This document shows positions 1-7,740 of a stretch of DNA of 26,795 bases, piece after piece. Below the pieces are notes generated by a model that made no database searches, was not told the origin of the DNA, and worked only from the letters and a program-made list of their open reading frames with translations. Both the position numbers and the translations under genes were made by a program. Positions within the stretch are counted from its first letter, which is position 1, and every line of letters begins with the position of its first letter. This stretch comes from a virus, in IMG/VR virus record IMGVR_UViG_3300008459_011086, positions 1 to 26,795 of that record; one strand, 5' to 3'.

Positions 1-880
1 TATTTTTTCCAATATAGGTTATATTTAATAATCCATTTAATGATTTAATATTAGTAAATAATGTATCTTTATACTTATAAGCTAATTCAGTAGATGATTG
101 ATAATCTTGTCTATCAATATAATTTAATGAAAATGAATTACGAGCAGTAGAGCTAAATAATACATTCCAATTATTTTTCTTAACACCAAAAGATAAAGCT
201 CCGTTTAAATTAGGAGATGAGGTAAACGATCTAGTAGTAGGAGACGATATTAATTTAGTAAATGCTCTTTTATCACCATTGCTACTTATGCGGTATTTGT
301 ATGTTGATGGAAAGCTCTGAGGGAAAAAAGTTGCGTCTACTAAGTTGAATTTTTGGAGTGTAGATATAGTTCCATATCCTGTTCCTAGACTTAAAGAAAA
401 AAAACTATTAGATACTTCTTTAGTAGACACCTGAACTAATCCTCCTGCAAAATCACCAGGCAGATTAGCTGTAGATGATTTATTTACAACAATATTATCA
501 ATTAAACTAGAAGGTATAATATCAAATGAAAATGCTCTACGATCAGGCTCAGTAGAAGGAAGCAATGTTTTATTTAACATTGCTAAATTATAGCGATCAG
601 CTAACCCCCTAACTAATACAAATTTATCATTTTGAATAGTAACACCACTTACTCTTTTAAGTGCATCACCAACAGTTCTATCAGGTGTCTTTTTAATAAA
701 ATCGATTGACACACCGTCTGATACGGCTAAGTTATTGCGAATAATATTTACAACAGCAGCTTCAGTTGATTTTTTACTTGTAGAGCGAACAGTAATTTCG
801 GATAATTGTTTATTAAAAACTGTATCTTGTGAAAACAATAATATAGGAAATAATAACAATAAAAATAATAAATGTTTCAA
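1..880 (-). CDS. TonB-dependent outer-membrane receptor, N-terminal part (runs off left edge)
   Basis: An open frame of 293 codons with no stop reaches the left edge, so the C-terminal barrel is missing from view. Residues 1-18 form a signal peptide (MKHLLFLLLLFPILLFSQ) of the Bacteroidetes type. The plug domain follows: LSEITV near 26-31, SDGVS at 54-58, the VRGLADRYN motif at 90-98, LPSTEPDRRAFSFD at 107-120, and PGDFAGG at 141-147. Early barrel strands follow. The family imports siderophores, vitamins or glycans across the outer membrane using TonB energy, and many phages use such receptors to enter cells. The start is TTG at 880, because a TAA lies directly before it in frame and no ATG gives the signal peptide. 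There is no N-terminal carboxypeptidase-like domain, which many Bacteroidetes receptors have. It lies 29 bases after the nuclease gene on the same strand and is equally AT-rich. The family call is firm; its role in a phage is unknown. Confidence 0.88.
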   Translation of the reverse strand, partial: MKHLLFLLLLFPILLFSQDTVFNKQLSEITVRSTSKKSTEAAVVNIIRNNLAVSDGVSIDFIKKTPDRTVGDALKRVSGVTIQNDKFVLVRGLADRYNLAMLNKTLLPSTEPDRRAFSFDIIPSSLIDNIVVNKSSTANLPGDFAGGLVQVSTKEVSNSFFSLSLGTGYGTISTLQKFNLVDATFFPQSFPSTYKYRISSNGDKRAFTKLISSPTTRSFTSSPNLNGALSFGVKKNNWNVLFSSTARNSFSLNYIDRQDYQSSTELAYKYKDTLFTNIKSLNGLLNITYIGKN

Positions 881-909
881 TTAAAGTGAATTTGTTTCAC
901 TTATAATTA

Positions 910-1695
910 TCATACACTTAGTTTAATACTTGTGGGTAATAACTCCGTCATCGGCTTAAAATCTGGGTTTTCCAGCTTATATATTTCGTATATGTTTTTA
1001 AACATATTAAAATTAGTAAGAATATCTCCATATTGTTTTAATTGCCATCCTTTACCTTGGATATTATCACCCTTACCTTCACCTCTAGTAGATGCTTTAA
1101 GCCATAATATACCTGTATCTTCAATTAATTGACTATGGGTTTCATTCCAAGCAACAGCATATGCTGCTAATTGTAAACCATATGAAGTGTGAAGTGAATT
1201 TGATGTTTTAATATCAAGTAACCATACTTTATTGTTTAATTTAACAATTAGATCAGCTGTACCTGCATATTCATGAGTATCTGAAAATAAATGATACTCT
1301 GTAGCTATTAGTTCTGGTTTGTAAGTATTCCAAAAGTCAGCAAATTTTAGAATCATTTTCCAAACGTCTAAGCTATATTCAGCTCTTCCACTTTCATCTA
1401 ACCAGTTTATTTCGTCACCGTTTAAAAAACGATCAACAGCAGTATGTACTTGAGTACCTTCAGCTGCTGCTTTAGAAGCAATAATATCACTATTGTGTCC
1501 TACATCTTTAAGCCAACTATGGAAAAATTGGTTTTTAGGAAAATAATTTAATACTGATGTAACTGAAGGATAATATTTGTCATTTCGTCTATAAAAACGA
1601 GAATCTAAAACATTAATTTGTTTATCTCCTTCACTATACTCAACAATGCGCTTAATTTTAGGATCCTTTATAATGTTAGCATGTCTATCAATCAT
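910..1695 (-). CDS. PD-(D/E)XK nuclease, RecB/Cas4-like exonuclease
   Basis: This 261-residue protein carries the RecB-family nuclease signature in order: VTSVL at 45-49, GTQVH with H84, E133, GTADLI with D148, the catalytic DIKTS with D161 and K163, and QLAAYA with Q175 and Y179. These residues bind the metal ions and form the active site in lambda exonuclease, RecB and Cas4 relatives. No cysteine cluster is visible, so the iron-sulphur cluster of true Cas4 is absent. Its probable job is trimming DNA ends during phage replication or recombination. The ATG overlaps the stop of the primase gene by 4 bases (ATGA), which suggests translational coupling and a shared replication role. Confidence 0.88.
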   Translation of the reverse strand: MIDRHANIIKDPKIKRIVEYSEGDKQINVLDSRFYRRNDKYYPSVTSVLNYFPKNQFFHSWLKDVGHNSDIIASKAAAEGTQVHTAVDRFLNGDEINWLDESGRAEYSLDVWKMILKFADFWNTYKPELIATEYHLFSDTHEYAGTADLIVKLNNKVWLLDIKTSNSLHTSYGLQLAAYAVAWNETHSQLIEDTGILWLKASTRGEGKGDNIQGKGWQLKQYGDILTNFNMFKNIYEIYKLENPDFKPMTELLPTSIKLSV

Positions 1696-2630
1696 ATTAA
1701 TTGTAATTTTTTCTCAAGCAAGCTCTGTAAATTCAGAGGTTTTGTTTGCTCAAGAGTGTTAAGAAATTGTTCAAAACCAATTTCATTAGCGTCTTTACCT
1801 TCCATTTCAACAAGATATACTTCTTTACCATATGACATAAGCATTTCAGCCTGTTTTAAAGCATCACGTCTAGCATCAGCATCTAAAGCAATATAAATTC
1901 TATCAACAGAGGCTTTAACTAATTTTTCCATTAATTTACCATGTATTACTTTACCAAATAAAGGAATAACATTTCGTTTAATAGTGAGAGCATCAAATAT
2001 TCCTTCAACAAGAATAATTGGTGCATCCCAATTTATGAATAACTCCCATCCGATAACGTCTTTAGCGGATGCAGGAGGATTTTTATATTTGCGGTCTGAA
2101 TCTTTATATGAACGAGCTATAAAGTAGTTTAATTTACAGTCTTCATTATAGGAAGGGATAATAACACGTTCATTATAAGTTCCATCTTTACAAAAACCAA
2201 TATTGTATTTTATAATATCGTTTTGTGTTATACCACGTTTTTTTAGAAATTTTAAAGCATGTTTTGCTTCAATTTGTGTAATTCTATTTTCAATTATACC
2301 TGAAAGAGATATAAATTCTTTAGGGAGTTCAATTGTATCTGAAACTATATTAATTTCCTTTTTATTAGGAATAATTAGGATATTTAATTCATTTATTTTG
2401 CCTTGTGGTGCTTTAATTTTTTTAAATAAAGATAATAATGTTTTACCTTTAGCACCACATACCCAACAATGCCAGAAATTCTCACGTTTTTCAGTTGTAC
2501 GTAAGTTAATTTCCATTTTATTTTTGTGATGAGTACAAAATGGACATTTAAAAGCATAATTGCCTTTACTAGTTGATTGTCCTTTGCCTAGTACGGACTC
2601 CACTAAAAATAGGAGAGCTGTATTATCCAT
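1692..2630 (-). CDS. DnaG-type DNA primase (CHC2 zinc finger plus Toprim)
   Basis: The 312-residue protein begins with a zinc-binding domain: CPFC at 29-32 and CWVC at 55-58, with histidines at 34, 35 and 54. A Toprim catalytic domain follows, with VEGIFDAL (E209), ALDADA (D250, D252) and GKDANE (K279, D280), the acidic residues that hold magnesium. Primases of this family make the RNA primers for lagging-strand synthesis. The protein is about half the length of bacterial DnaG and has no clear helicase-binding tail, as is common for phage primases. It lies 27 bases after the GIY-YIG gene and is coupled to the nuclease gene downstream. The helicase partner is not in this window. Confidence 0.93.
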   Translation of the reverse strand: MDNTALLFLVESVLGKGQSTSKGNYAFKCPFCTHHKNKMEINLRTTEKRENFWHCWVCGAKGKTLLSLFKKIKAPQGKINELNILIIPNKKEINIVSDTIELPKEFISLSGIIENRITQIEAKHALKFLKKRGITQNDIIKYNIGFCKDGTYNERVIIPSYNEDCKLNYFIARSYKDSDRKYKNPPASAKDVIGWELFINWDAPIILVEGIFDALTIKRNVIPLFGKVIHGKLMEKLVKASVDRIYIALDADARRDALKQAEMLMSYGKEVYLVEMEGKDANEIGFEQFLNTLEQTKPLNLQSLLEKKLQLI

Positions 2631-2657
2631 AACCTCGAATGTACGAAATAACTTTGA

Positions 2658-3092
2658 CTATAACAAGTCTTTAGTAAAAAATTTACCTAATATATTATCG
2701 TTATATGATTTATTCTTACTAATTAGAACTTCTTCTTTACATTGATAATGCATTTCGTAATATGTAAGTGCCTTTTTTGTTTTGCATTGTACTAATATCC
2801 AACGCTCAAAATTTTCTTCACCAAACTCTTTTATGTCAGCTAATAATTGCTTATTAGAGCCCCAATATGTTTTCCAATCGCTTTCAACACGAACTACTTC
2901 GTAGGTTGGTTTACGGCCAGGACCTGTTTGTTCAGCTAGTTGTTTTTTAGTTAATTTGTGTTTTTTATTATTCCAAAACACTTTTTTACCAATATAAATT
3001 TTACCTGTTTGTCGATGGGTAATTTTATAAACAAAACCAAAATACTTTTCGGGATTAAGTACATCCCAGCTTTTCCAATTATTATGTATCAT
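2658..3092 (-). CDS. GIY-YIG family endonuclease, SegE-like
   Basis: The 144-residue protein has the GIY-YIG core near its N-terminus: FGFVYKIT at about 19-26, then KIYIGKK, where the YIG half is intact and the GIY half reads FVY. The DWKTYWGSNKQLLADI and EFGEENFERWIL blocks are typical of the T4-type Seg and related free-standing phage endonucleases. A glutamate in YYEMHYQ could be the metal-binding residue. Such enzymes nick or cut DNA and often spread their own gene between phages. The start overlaps the end of the preceding 102-residue gene by 11 bases. It sits exactly where the tail genes give way to the replication genes, as expected for a mobile insertion. The family is fairly sure; cutting activity is not shown. 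Confidence 0.82.
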   Translation of the reverse strand: MIHNNWKSWDVLNPEKYFGFVYKITHRQTGKIYIGKKVFWNNKKHKLTKKQLAEQTGPGRKPTYEVVRVESDWKTYWGSNKQLLADIKEFGEENFERWILVQCKTKKALTYYEMHYQCKEEVLISKNKSYNDNILGKFFTKDLL

Positions 3093-3390
3093 ATTTTACA
3101 ACAAATGTCATGTCTGTGTCTGGAGACATTAGCATTGGCTTTCCAAATTTAGCGACTGCTAATAACTCATTATTGTCATTATATAAACCCAATGCCGTAG
3201 CATAAGTATAAAAATCAGATCCAGTAGCAAAAGGTTTTAATGATCCACTAGTATAATTAGTTACTAATGTTGGATTATAAGATAAATTATAATCACTTTC
3301 CTTTACTAAACAACGAACTTCATGCTCATATATAGTATGTTCATTTTTAAATGATACTACAAAAGATCCTGTATGTACTACTGCTGGCAT
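3082..3390 (-). CDS. Small structural protein with C-terminal [14 protein letters not shown] module
   Basis: The 102-residue protein is beta-rich with no signal peptide or membrane segment. Residues 68-81 ([14 protein letters not shown]) are identical to residues 278-291 of the 312-residue protein encoded at 6085-7023, and both then continue with a lysine/proline stretch and a short strand ending in VKYDT or VKIDY. The 25 or so residues before the motif also align loosely (NPTLV against NPSII). It therefore looks like a stand-alone copy of the C-terminal module of a tail or fibre protein, perhaps a subunit that docks on the same partner. It is the last gene of the surface-protein block; its 3' end overlaps the GIY-YIG gene. 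The exact function is unknown. Confidence 0.75.
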   Translation of the reverse strand: MPAVVHTGSFVVSFKNEHTIYEHEVRCLVKESDYNLSYNPTLVTNYTSGSLKPFATGSDFYTYATALGLYNDNNELLAVAKFGKPMLMSPDTDMTFVVKYDT

Positions 3391-3411
3391 TTTAATTTAT
3401 TATAGTTATTT

Positions 3412-3999
3412 TTAACATATATATGGTTGAAGTGGATTTGGATCACCTGGGTCTGTAGATATTGTTATATAAATAGTTGTATTTGTTGATCCTATAGTTG
3501 CTACAGGACTTCCTCCACATAATGTACCTCCATTCCCTGGACAAGTTGAAGTACTATATCCATATCTTTGAATATCTCCTGTTACAGTATTATAACATAC
3601 TATATAAACATCATCCCCAGGTATAAGTCCTGATATAGTTCCATATTCAAAACATGTTGTATCTGAAACATTGCCTGCACTTGTAGATGTAACAAATGAT
3701 CCAGAAGGAGATCCTAATGCTACTGAATCATATGGACTATTTACAGGTACATTATTTACATTATAATAAAGTTGAATTGGTTCTGTAACATTAGAATTTG
3801 TTTTAGCTCTAATAGTCAAAGTATAAGAACAATTATATATTGATGAAACTATTCCACTTCCTGTTACTTCATAAGTAGTACAATCGGATCCTCCTGTTGA
3901 GTAATATCCGTTACTAACCGGCCCTGTACAATTAGATCCACTATAAAGAGTACATCCTACTGTTATTGGAGAGCAATTTGAATAAAAGGTATTAGCCAT
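3412..3999 (-). CDS. Cys/Thr/Ser-rich putative virion surface protein
   Basis: The 195-residue protein is rich in Ser, Thr, Gly and Tyr and has about eleven cysteines spread along its length (for example NCSPITVGCTLYSGSNC near the start, TCPGNGGTLC near the end, and a C-terminal Cys). It has no signal peptide and no membrane segment. The composition is that of beta-sandwich appendage proteins that may be locked by disulphides after release from the cell. It follows the 159-residue Pro-repeat protein by 14 bases and precedes the 102-residue module gene by 21 bases, so it belongs to the same fibre or decoration block. I do not recognise a family. A host-adhesion role is inferred only from location and composition. 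Confidence 0.68.
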   Translation of the reverse strand: MANTFYSNCSPITVGCTLYSGSNCTGPVSNGYYSTGGSDCTTYEVTGSGIVSSIYNCSYTLTIRAKTNSNVTEPIQLYYNVNNVPVNSPYDSVALGSPSGSFVTSTSAGNVSDTTCFEYGTISGLIPGDDVYIVCYNTVTGDIQRYGYSTSTCPGNGGTLCGGSPVATIGSTNTTIYITISTDPGDPNPLQPYIC

Positions 4000-4013
4000 A
4001 TTATATTTTTATT

Positions 4014-4493
4014 TTAACAATTAACTCTAGCATCATCACAAGCAGTACCACAACTTGAAGCATCATATCCTAAACAATAAGAATAACAAGGTGGGGTAGG
4101 TGATGGTGATGGTGATGGGGATGGGGTAGGTGTTGGAGTTGGAGATGGTGTCGGTCCAGGTGATGGTGCAACTGGGGATGGGGATGGAGTTGGTGTTGGT
4201 GTTGGTGTTGGTGTTGGTGAGGGGGTTGGTGTTGGTGTAGGTGTTGGTGAAGGTGTTGGGGCAGGACAAGAAGTTATTGAAATATCTGTATGGTTATTAC
4301 ATATTCCTGTAGATTCAACCCTAACAGAAGTAGCATTATCAGGAACATTATACATTGCATATCCTGCTAATAAAGATGCTCTAGATACTCCCGTAACTAA
4401 GGGACAATCATACCCAGTAACATCACTATAAATGTTAAAAAGACCTGTATCTGCCCCAGCAGTTGATAATGTTATGGTTATAAGACAAGGCAT
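4014..4493 (-). CDS. Putative virion surface protein with Pro-Thr-Pro-Ser linker and Cys-rich tail
   Basis: The 159-residue protein has three parts. Residues 1-78 form a small beta-rich domain with [16 protein letters not shown] and VRVESTGIC blocks. Residues of about 79-136 are an almost pure PTPTPSP linker. Residues 137-159 form a Cys-rich end ([24 protein letters not shown]-like, with five Cys). The layout of folded head, stiff proline rod and disulphide-rich tip resembles that of the 514-residue protein just upstream, although the sequences differ. Such rods are common in appendage proteins of Bacteroidetes phages. It probably decorates the tail or capsid. The linker DNA is a simple repeat and may change length. 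Confidence 0.7.
   Translation of the reverse strand: MPCLITITLSTAGADTGLFNIYSDVTGYDCPLVTGVSRASLLAGYAMYNVPDNATSVRVESTGICNNHTDISITSCPAPTPSPTPTPTPTPSPTPTPTPTPTPSPSPVAPSPGPTPSPTPTPTPSPSPSPSPTPPCYSYCLGYDASSCGTACDDARVNC
4092..4262. repeat. GGTGTT-type simple repeat coding a PTPSP linker (159-residue protein)
   Basis: The plus strand reads as degenerate GGTGTTGGTGTT/GGTGATGG hexamers, including a run of pure GGTGTT units near 4191-4220. On the coding strand these are alternating proline and threonine/serine codons. The pure run is a likely site for slippage. It is related to, but distinct from, the 45-base repeat in the neighbouring gene. Confidence 0.8.
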
Positions 4494-4532
4494 TTTTTAT
4501 TTATATATTTTTAATTATTTTATAATTTTTAT

Positions 4533-6077
4533 TTATGCTGGTCCTCCACATGACACACATGATGCTGATGGAGTTGCTGTGAAATTAGTTCCATTTCTTG
4601 TAAATTCTCTATAATTAACCCCATCAGATAACCAGAAAGTTCCATTATTACTTACTTCTGTATCAAAACATGATTGACTGCTTGAATTTATTGTTATACC
4701 TGTGCATAAACATAAAGTTGCGGTTCCACTAAAAGTTAGATTTACATTAGTACATCCAGGAACAGCGTTACAAGCATCAGAAGATGATTGCGCTGAGAGG
4801 CTAAATGTTGAAGGTGATGGTGTTGGTGTTGGTGACGGCGTCGGAGAAGGTGTTGGTGATGGTGTTGGTGTAGCTGGTGTTGGTGTTGGTGATGGTGTTG
4901 GCGACGGTGTTGGCGACGGCGTTGGCGACGGTGTTGGTGTAGCTGGTGATGGTGTTGGCGACGGTGTTGGTGACGGTGTTGGTGTAGCTGGTGATGGTGT
5001 TGGCGACGGCGTCGGTGACGGTGTTGGTGTAGCTGGCGACGGCGTTGGCGACGGTGTTGGCGATGGTGTTGGTGAAGGTGTTGGTGACGGCGTCGGAGAA
5101 GGTGTTGGTGACGGCGTCGGAGAAGGTGTTGGTGATGGTGTAGGTGTTGGTGCAAAACAACATCTTACAGCAGTTCCTTCTCCTAAATAACAATCAGGAA
5201 CAACATAAATTGTAACTTTTGCCTTGTTACTTCTTAATTGGACTGGGCAAGACCCGGCAATATCTGCTCCTATAGTATACCATATCTGATAAGTACCAGG
5301 AGTGGTTGTTGTTAATACTATAGTTCCACTACTTCCTGTAGCCCAGGAATAGTAAGGAGTTGAAATACTTCCTGATAAACTAATAGAACTAGTATTTAAA
5401 GTTCCTGTTCTAGCATAATCATTAGGTGTAACAGAAACTTTTTTATTAGTTGATGTAGTAAAGTAAGTTGCAGAATTATTTATAGCTACTGGAGGTAAAG
5501 GGAAAATTCTTTGGTAATCCTGATTAGTTATGACTGCTAATCCATGTGCATAATATATGTTTCCTACAAATGTTTTTGATGTTTTAGTATCATATAAATT
5601 TCCATATCCATCATCATTTATATAGTAAGCAGAAGAGGATAACTGGAAGTAATTAGGTAATGCTTTTTCTCCGTAAATTTCTTGATTAATAGCTAATACT
5701 CTAATCCCTTCCATAGCCCCAGTAGGAAAATTAGTAACTAATTTACTATTATCATTGTATATAAAATAAGAAGAAGTTGGTCTCTGTTGAGAAGCAGATT
5801 CGTAATATATTGAACTTGCTAAAGATGAAGTATTTAAAGAAGCAGTATAATCTTGATAGAATAATTGATTTATTTGACTGTAGACTAATCTATCATATTG
5901 ATCTTCAGTAACAGGCTCATAACCAGGATTAAAACTACCTGTAAGGTTAGTTCCATTATATATAGTTAAGTATTCAGATGATGTTGGATACGGACAATAA
6001 GATAAAGTCCATTGCTTATTAGCATGGTAAGGTACAACCGTAACGTCTGATTTGCTTAACTTTTTGAATGATGCCAT
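4533..6077 (-). CDS. Tail fibre/adhesin-like protein with long Pro-Thr-Pro-Ser rod
   Basis: The 514-residue protein has an N-terminal part (1-300) resembling the 312-residue protein upstream: a block around [20 protein letters not shown] and [12 protein letters not shown] matches [13 protein letters not shown] and [12 protein letters not shown] there. A domain with an Ig-like look follows (about 195-295, ending in [12 protein letters not shown]). Residues of about 308-423 are an uninterrupted PTPSPTPSP rod with four ATP interruptions. Residues 424-514 form a Cys-rich C-terminal domain (CNAVPGC, CLC, CVSC). The probable arrangement is an N-terminal virion attachment part, a stiff rod and an exposed tip, which suits receptor binding. 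It starts 7 bases after the 312-residue gene ends. The fibre role is inferred from architecture and position. Confidence 0.75.
   Translation of the reverse strand: MASFKKLSKSDVTVVPYHANKQWTLSYCPYPTSSEYLTIYNGTNLTGSFNPGYEPVTEDQYDRLVYSQINQLFYQDYTASLNTSSLASSIYYESASQQRPTSSYFIYNDNSKLVTNFPTGAMEGIRVLAINQEIYGEKALPNYFQLSSSAYYINDDGYGNLYDTKTSKTFVGNIYYAHGLAVITNQDYQRIFPLPPVAINNSATYFTTSTNKKVSVTPNDYARTGTLNTSSISLSGSISTPYYSWATGSSGTIVLTTTTPGTYQIWYTIGADIAGSCPVQLRSNKAKVTIYVVPDCYLGEGTAVRCCFAPTPTPSPTPSPTPSPTPSPTPSPTPSPTPSPTPSPTPSPATPTPSPTPSPTPSPATPTPSPTPSPTPSPATPTPSPTPSPTPSPTPSPTPTPATPTPSPTPSPTPSPTPTPSPSTFSLSAQSSSDACNAVPGCTNVNLTFSGTATLCLCTGITINSSSQSCFDTEVSNNGTFWLSDGVNYREFTRNGTNFTATPSASCVSCGGPA
4809..5155. repeat. 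45-base tandem repeats coding the PTPSP rod of the 514-residue protein
   Basis: The core consists of tandem units of 45 bases (15 residues, each beginning [11 protein letters not shown]), marked on the plus strand by GTAGCTGG at roughly 4869, 4939, 4984 and 5029. Shorter GGTGTTGGTGACGGC-like repeats flank them. Within each unit are 18-base and 6-base sub-repeats. Units differ at silent positions (GGT/GGC, GAT/GAC), so the array has drifted and is not a recent expansion or an obvious assembly error. It is much richer in G+C than the surroundings. Confidence 0.85.
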
Positions 6078-6084
6078 ACATAAA

Positions 6085-7023
6085 TTAGTAATCTATTTTA
6101 ACTCTTATCAGGGCTTCTTTAGTAAAGTCTTTTGTTAAAGGTCTACTCATTTTAGCTACAGCTAATAATTCATTATTATCATTATATAATCCTATTGTTG
6201 TTGGATATGTTTGAGGACTATTAATTAAAGTTGTATATAATAAATTACCATTATTATCTATAATAGATGGATTAGTTGTATAGTTAAATTCACTATTTTT
6301 TACACGTGTAAAGAAATAAGTAGATGAAACTGTTTCTGAAGATTTTAATTTAAAATTGGATGCTGAACCTGTACTTATTGCTCTAAACATTTGAAGAGCA
6401 TTATTTGAAGAAGATACCGCAAATGGAGCTCCGTTTAAAATAGCAATCCCTAAATCAGGGAATAAAAATCCATAATTAGTAGCAGTACTAAAAGATCCAC
6501 TAGCTATACTACCACTAATAATATTATAATATCTGTTTTCACCTAAAAAACGAGATACACTAGTAGTAGTACTATCATCAATTAATGTAAAAGGACCTAC
6601 AGAACCAGAGTTAATTTTTAACTCAAAAGATCCAGGCAATAATGATTCTTTATAACGTGAACGAGCAATATTAATTACATATATCTGACTTGCTGTTGTA
6701 GCATTATCAAATGAAAAATTGGTATCTTCAGTTCCGTAAATTAAATTTCTATATTGCCCATAAACAATACGAGATGGGGTATTACCAGGTACACTAGAAT
6801 TGATAGCTGTAGAGCCAGATCCATTTAGGTTACCATATTGAATACTAAATTGAACTGAACCAGAACTTGCTACTGGTTGGTTGTATACGTCTAAATAATA
6901 TTCTGTAAAGGTACTTGCTGTATAGAAAACAGATAGTTGATTAGCATCTCCGCTCCATAAACCACGTACTACGGTTTCTGAACTTACTACTTGGTCGTCT
7001 GTATTATATCTTGAAAATGACAT
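6085..7023 (-). CDS. Structural (fibre or baseplate-associated) protein with [15 protein letters not shown]-terminus
   Basis: The 312-residue protein is soluble and beta-rich. The N-terminus includes [17 protein letters not shown] central block ([19 protein letters not shown], then [14 protein letters not shown]) resembles the 514-residue protein downstream. The C-terminus carries [14 protein letters not shown] at 278-291, shared exactly with the 102-residue protein. I have a general recollection of similar [10 protein letters not shown] ends in T4-like phages with Bacteroidetes hosts, annotated only as structural. Position between the 220-residue protein and the fibre-like gene makes it a plausible adaptor between baseplate and fibres. 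The reading frame is intact, with 8 bases to the upstream gene. The exact role is uncertain. Confidence 0.78.
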   Translation of the reverse strand: MSFSRYNTDDQVVSSETVVRGLWSGDANQLSVFYTASTFTEYYLDVYNQPVASSGSVQFSIQYGNLNGSGSTAINSSVPGNTPSRIVYGQYRNLIYGTEDTNFSFDNATTASQIYVINIARSRYKESLLPGSFELKINSGSVGPFTLIDDSTTTSVSRFLGENRYYNIISGSIASGSFSTATNYGFLFPDLGIAILNGAPFAVSSSNNALQMFRAISTGSASNFKLKSSETVSSTYFFTRVKNSEFNYTTNPSIIDNNGNLLYTTLINSPQTYPTTIGLYNDNNELLAVAKMSRPLTKDFTKEALIRVKIDY

Positions 7024-7031
7024 ATGTTAAA

Positions 7032-7694
7032 TTATATTGTTGATACTTTTTGAATATTTAAAGGTATAGTAACTCTAGCACCACTATCTCTACCTATAAC
7101 AGTAATTGTAGTTGCTAATGAAGTTAATGAAGAACCAAATAATGTATTGATTGTAGTACCTATTAAAGTAAATGAAGTACCTACTTGTGTTACTGATAAT
7201 ACAGTTCCTGTTGTTGTATTTAATCCTGAAACTGGGGTTGTTGTAGTAATTCCTGTTCCTGTAAATGAAGATACTAAACGTGAATCAGCAATTGTAGCAA
7301 CATATCCATTGGCTTCAAATGTACTTGTAGCACCTAAATAATTAAGTGTTTGTGGAGTAATTGTTAATGAAGCTCCTTGGCGTAGTGTAATAGTATTATA
7401 TCCAAGGTTAATAACTGGTAATTTAGAAGTACCACGAGGTAAGGTTACCAACTTATAACGCATTATCTGTGAATCCTCAGGAAGGGCTTCTAATACAGGG
7501 GTATTTTCAATAGCTTCACCATAAAATGCAGAACCTGATGGGTGGTTTGGATTATATAGGGTATAATCAATTTCATCATCAGCTAATGCAAATTGTGTAA
7601 TTTTGAAGGAACCATCATTACGAGCCAATAATTCACGGCCCTTTGTGGTTAAAATTGCGTCTACAGTAATTGTCGTAGGATTTAAAATTGCCAT
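7032..7694 (-). CDS. Conserved phage tail/virion structural protein
   Basis: In the 220-residue protein, residues 11-60 (TTKGRELLARNDGSF, FALADDEIDYTLYNPNHPSG) match a block I recognise from structural proteins of T4-like phages of marine and freshwater bacteria; its function has not been worked out to my knowledge. The rest is low-complexity Thr/Gly/Val strand (TGTVLSVTQVGTSFTLIGTT), typical of a beta-sandwich. No signal peptide or membrane segment is present. It lies 46 bases downstream of the giant 1495-residue gene, the widest gap in this part of the operon, and an ATATTTAT motif stands 20 bases upstream of its ATG. It is probably a tail or fibre-attachment component. Confidence 0.78.
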   Translation of the reverse strand: MAILNPTTITVDAILTTKGRELLARNDGSFKITQFALADDEIDYTLYNPNHPSGSAFYGEAIENTPVLEALPEDSQIMRYKLVTLPRGTSKLPVINLGYNTITLRQGASLTITPQTLNYLGATSTFEANGYVATIADSRLVSSFTGTGITTTTPVSGLNTTTGTVLSVTQVGTSFTLIGTTINTLFGSSLTSLATTITVIGRDSGARVTIPLNIQKVSTI

Positions 7695-7740
7695 ATTATT
7701 CTATTGTATATACTATAAATATGTTAAAAATTCAAATTTA

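Noticed and set aside
880-910. Prophage attachment site separating phage from a host receptor gene
   Set aside because: No integrase, no repeat pair and no change in base composition were seen; still, the other side lies outside the window, so it cannot be fully excluded.
4498-4505. TATAAATA on the coding strand before the 159-residue gene as a late promoter
   Set aside because: It is only 4 bases from the ATG, so the transcript would start inside the gene; the stretch is simple A/T sequence.
4809-5155. CRISPR-like array
   Set aside because: Units are continuous coding repeats with no unique spacers between them.
4702-5190. Plus-strand frame of 162 codons rich in Gly-Val-Gly-Asp
   Set aside because: It is the reverse reading of the PTPSP repeat; repeats stay open in several frames. 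The minus-strand gene has sensible ends and neighbours.
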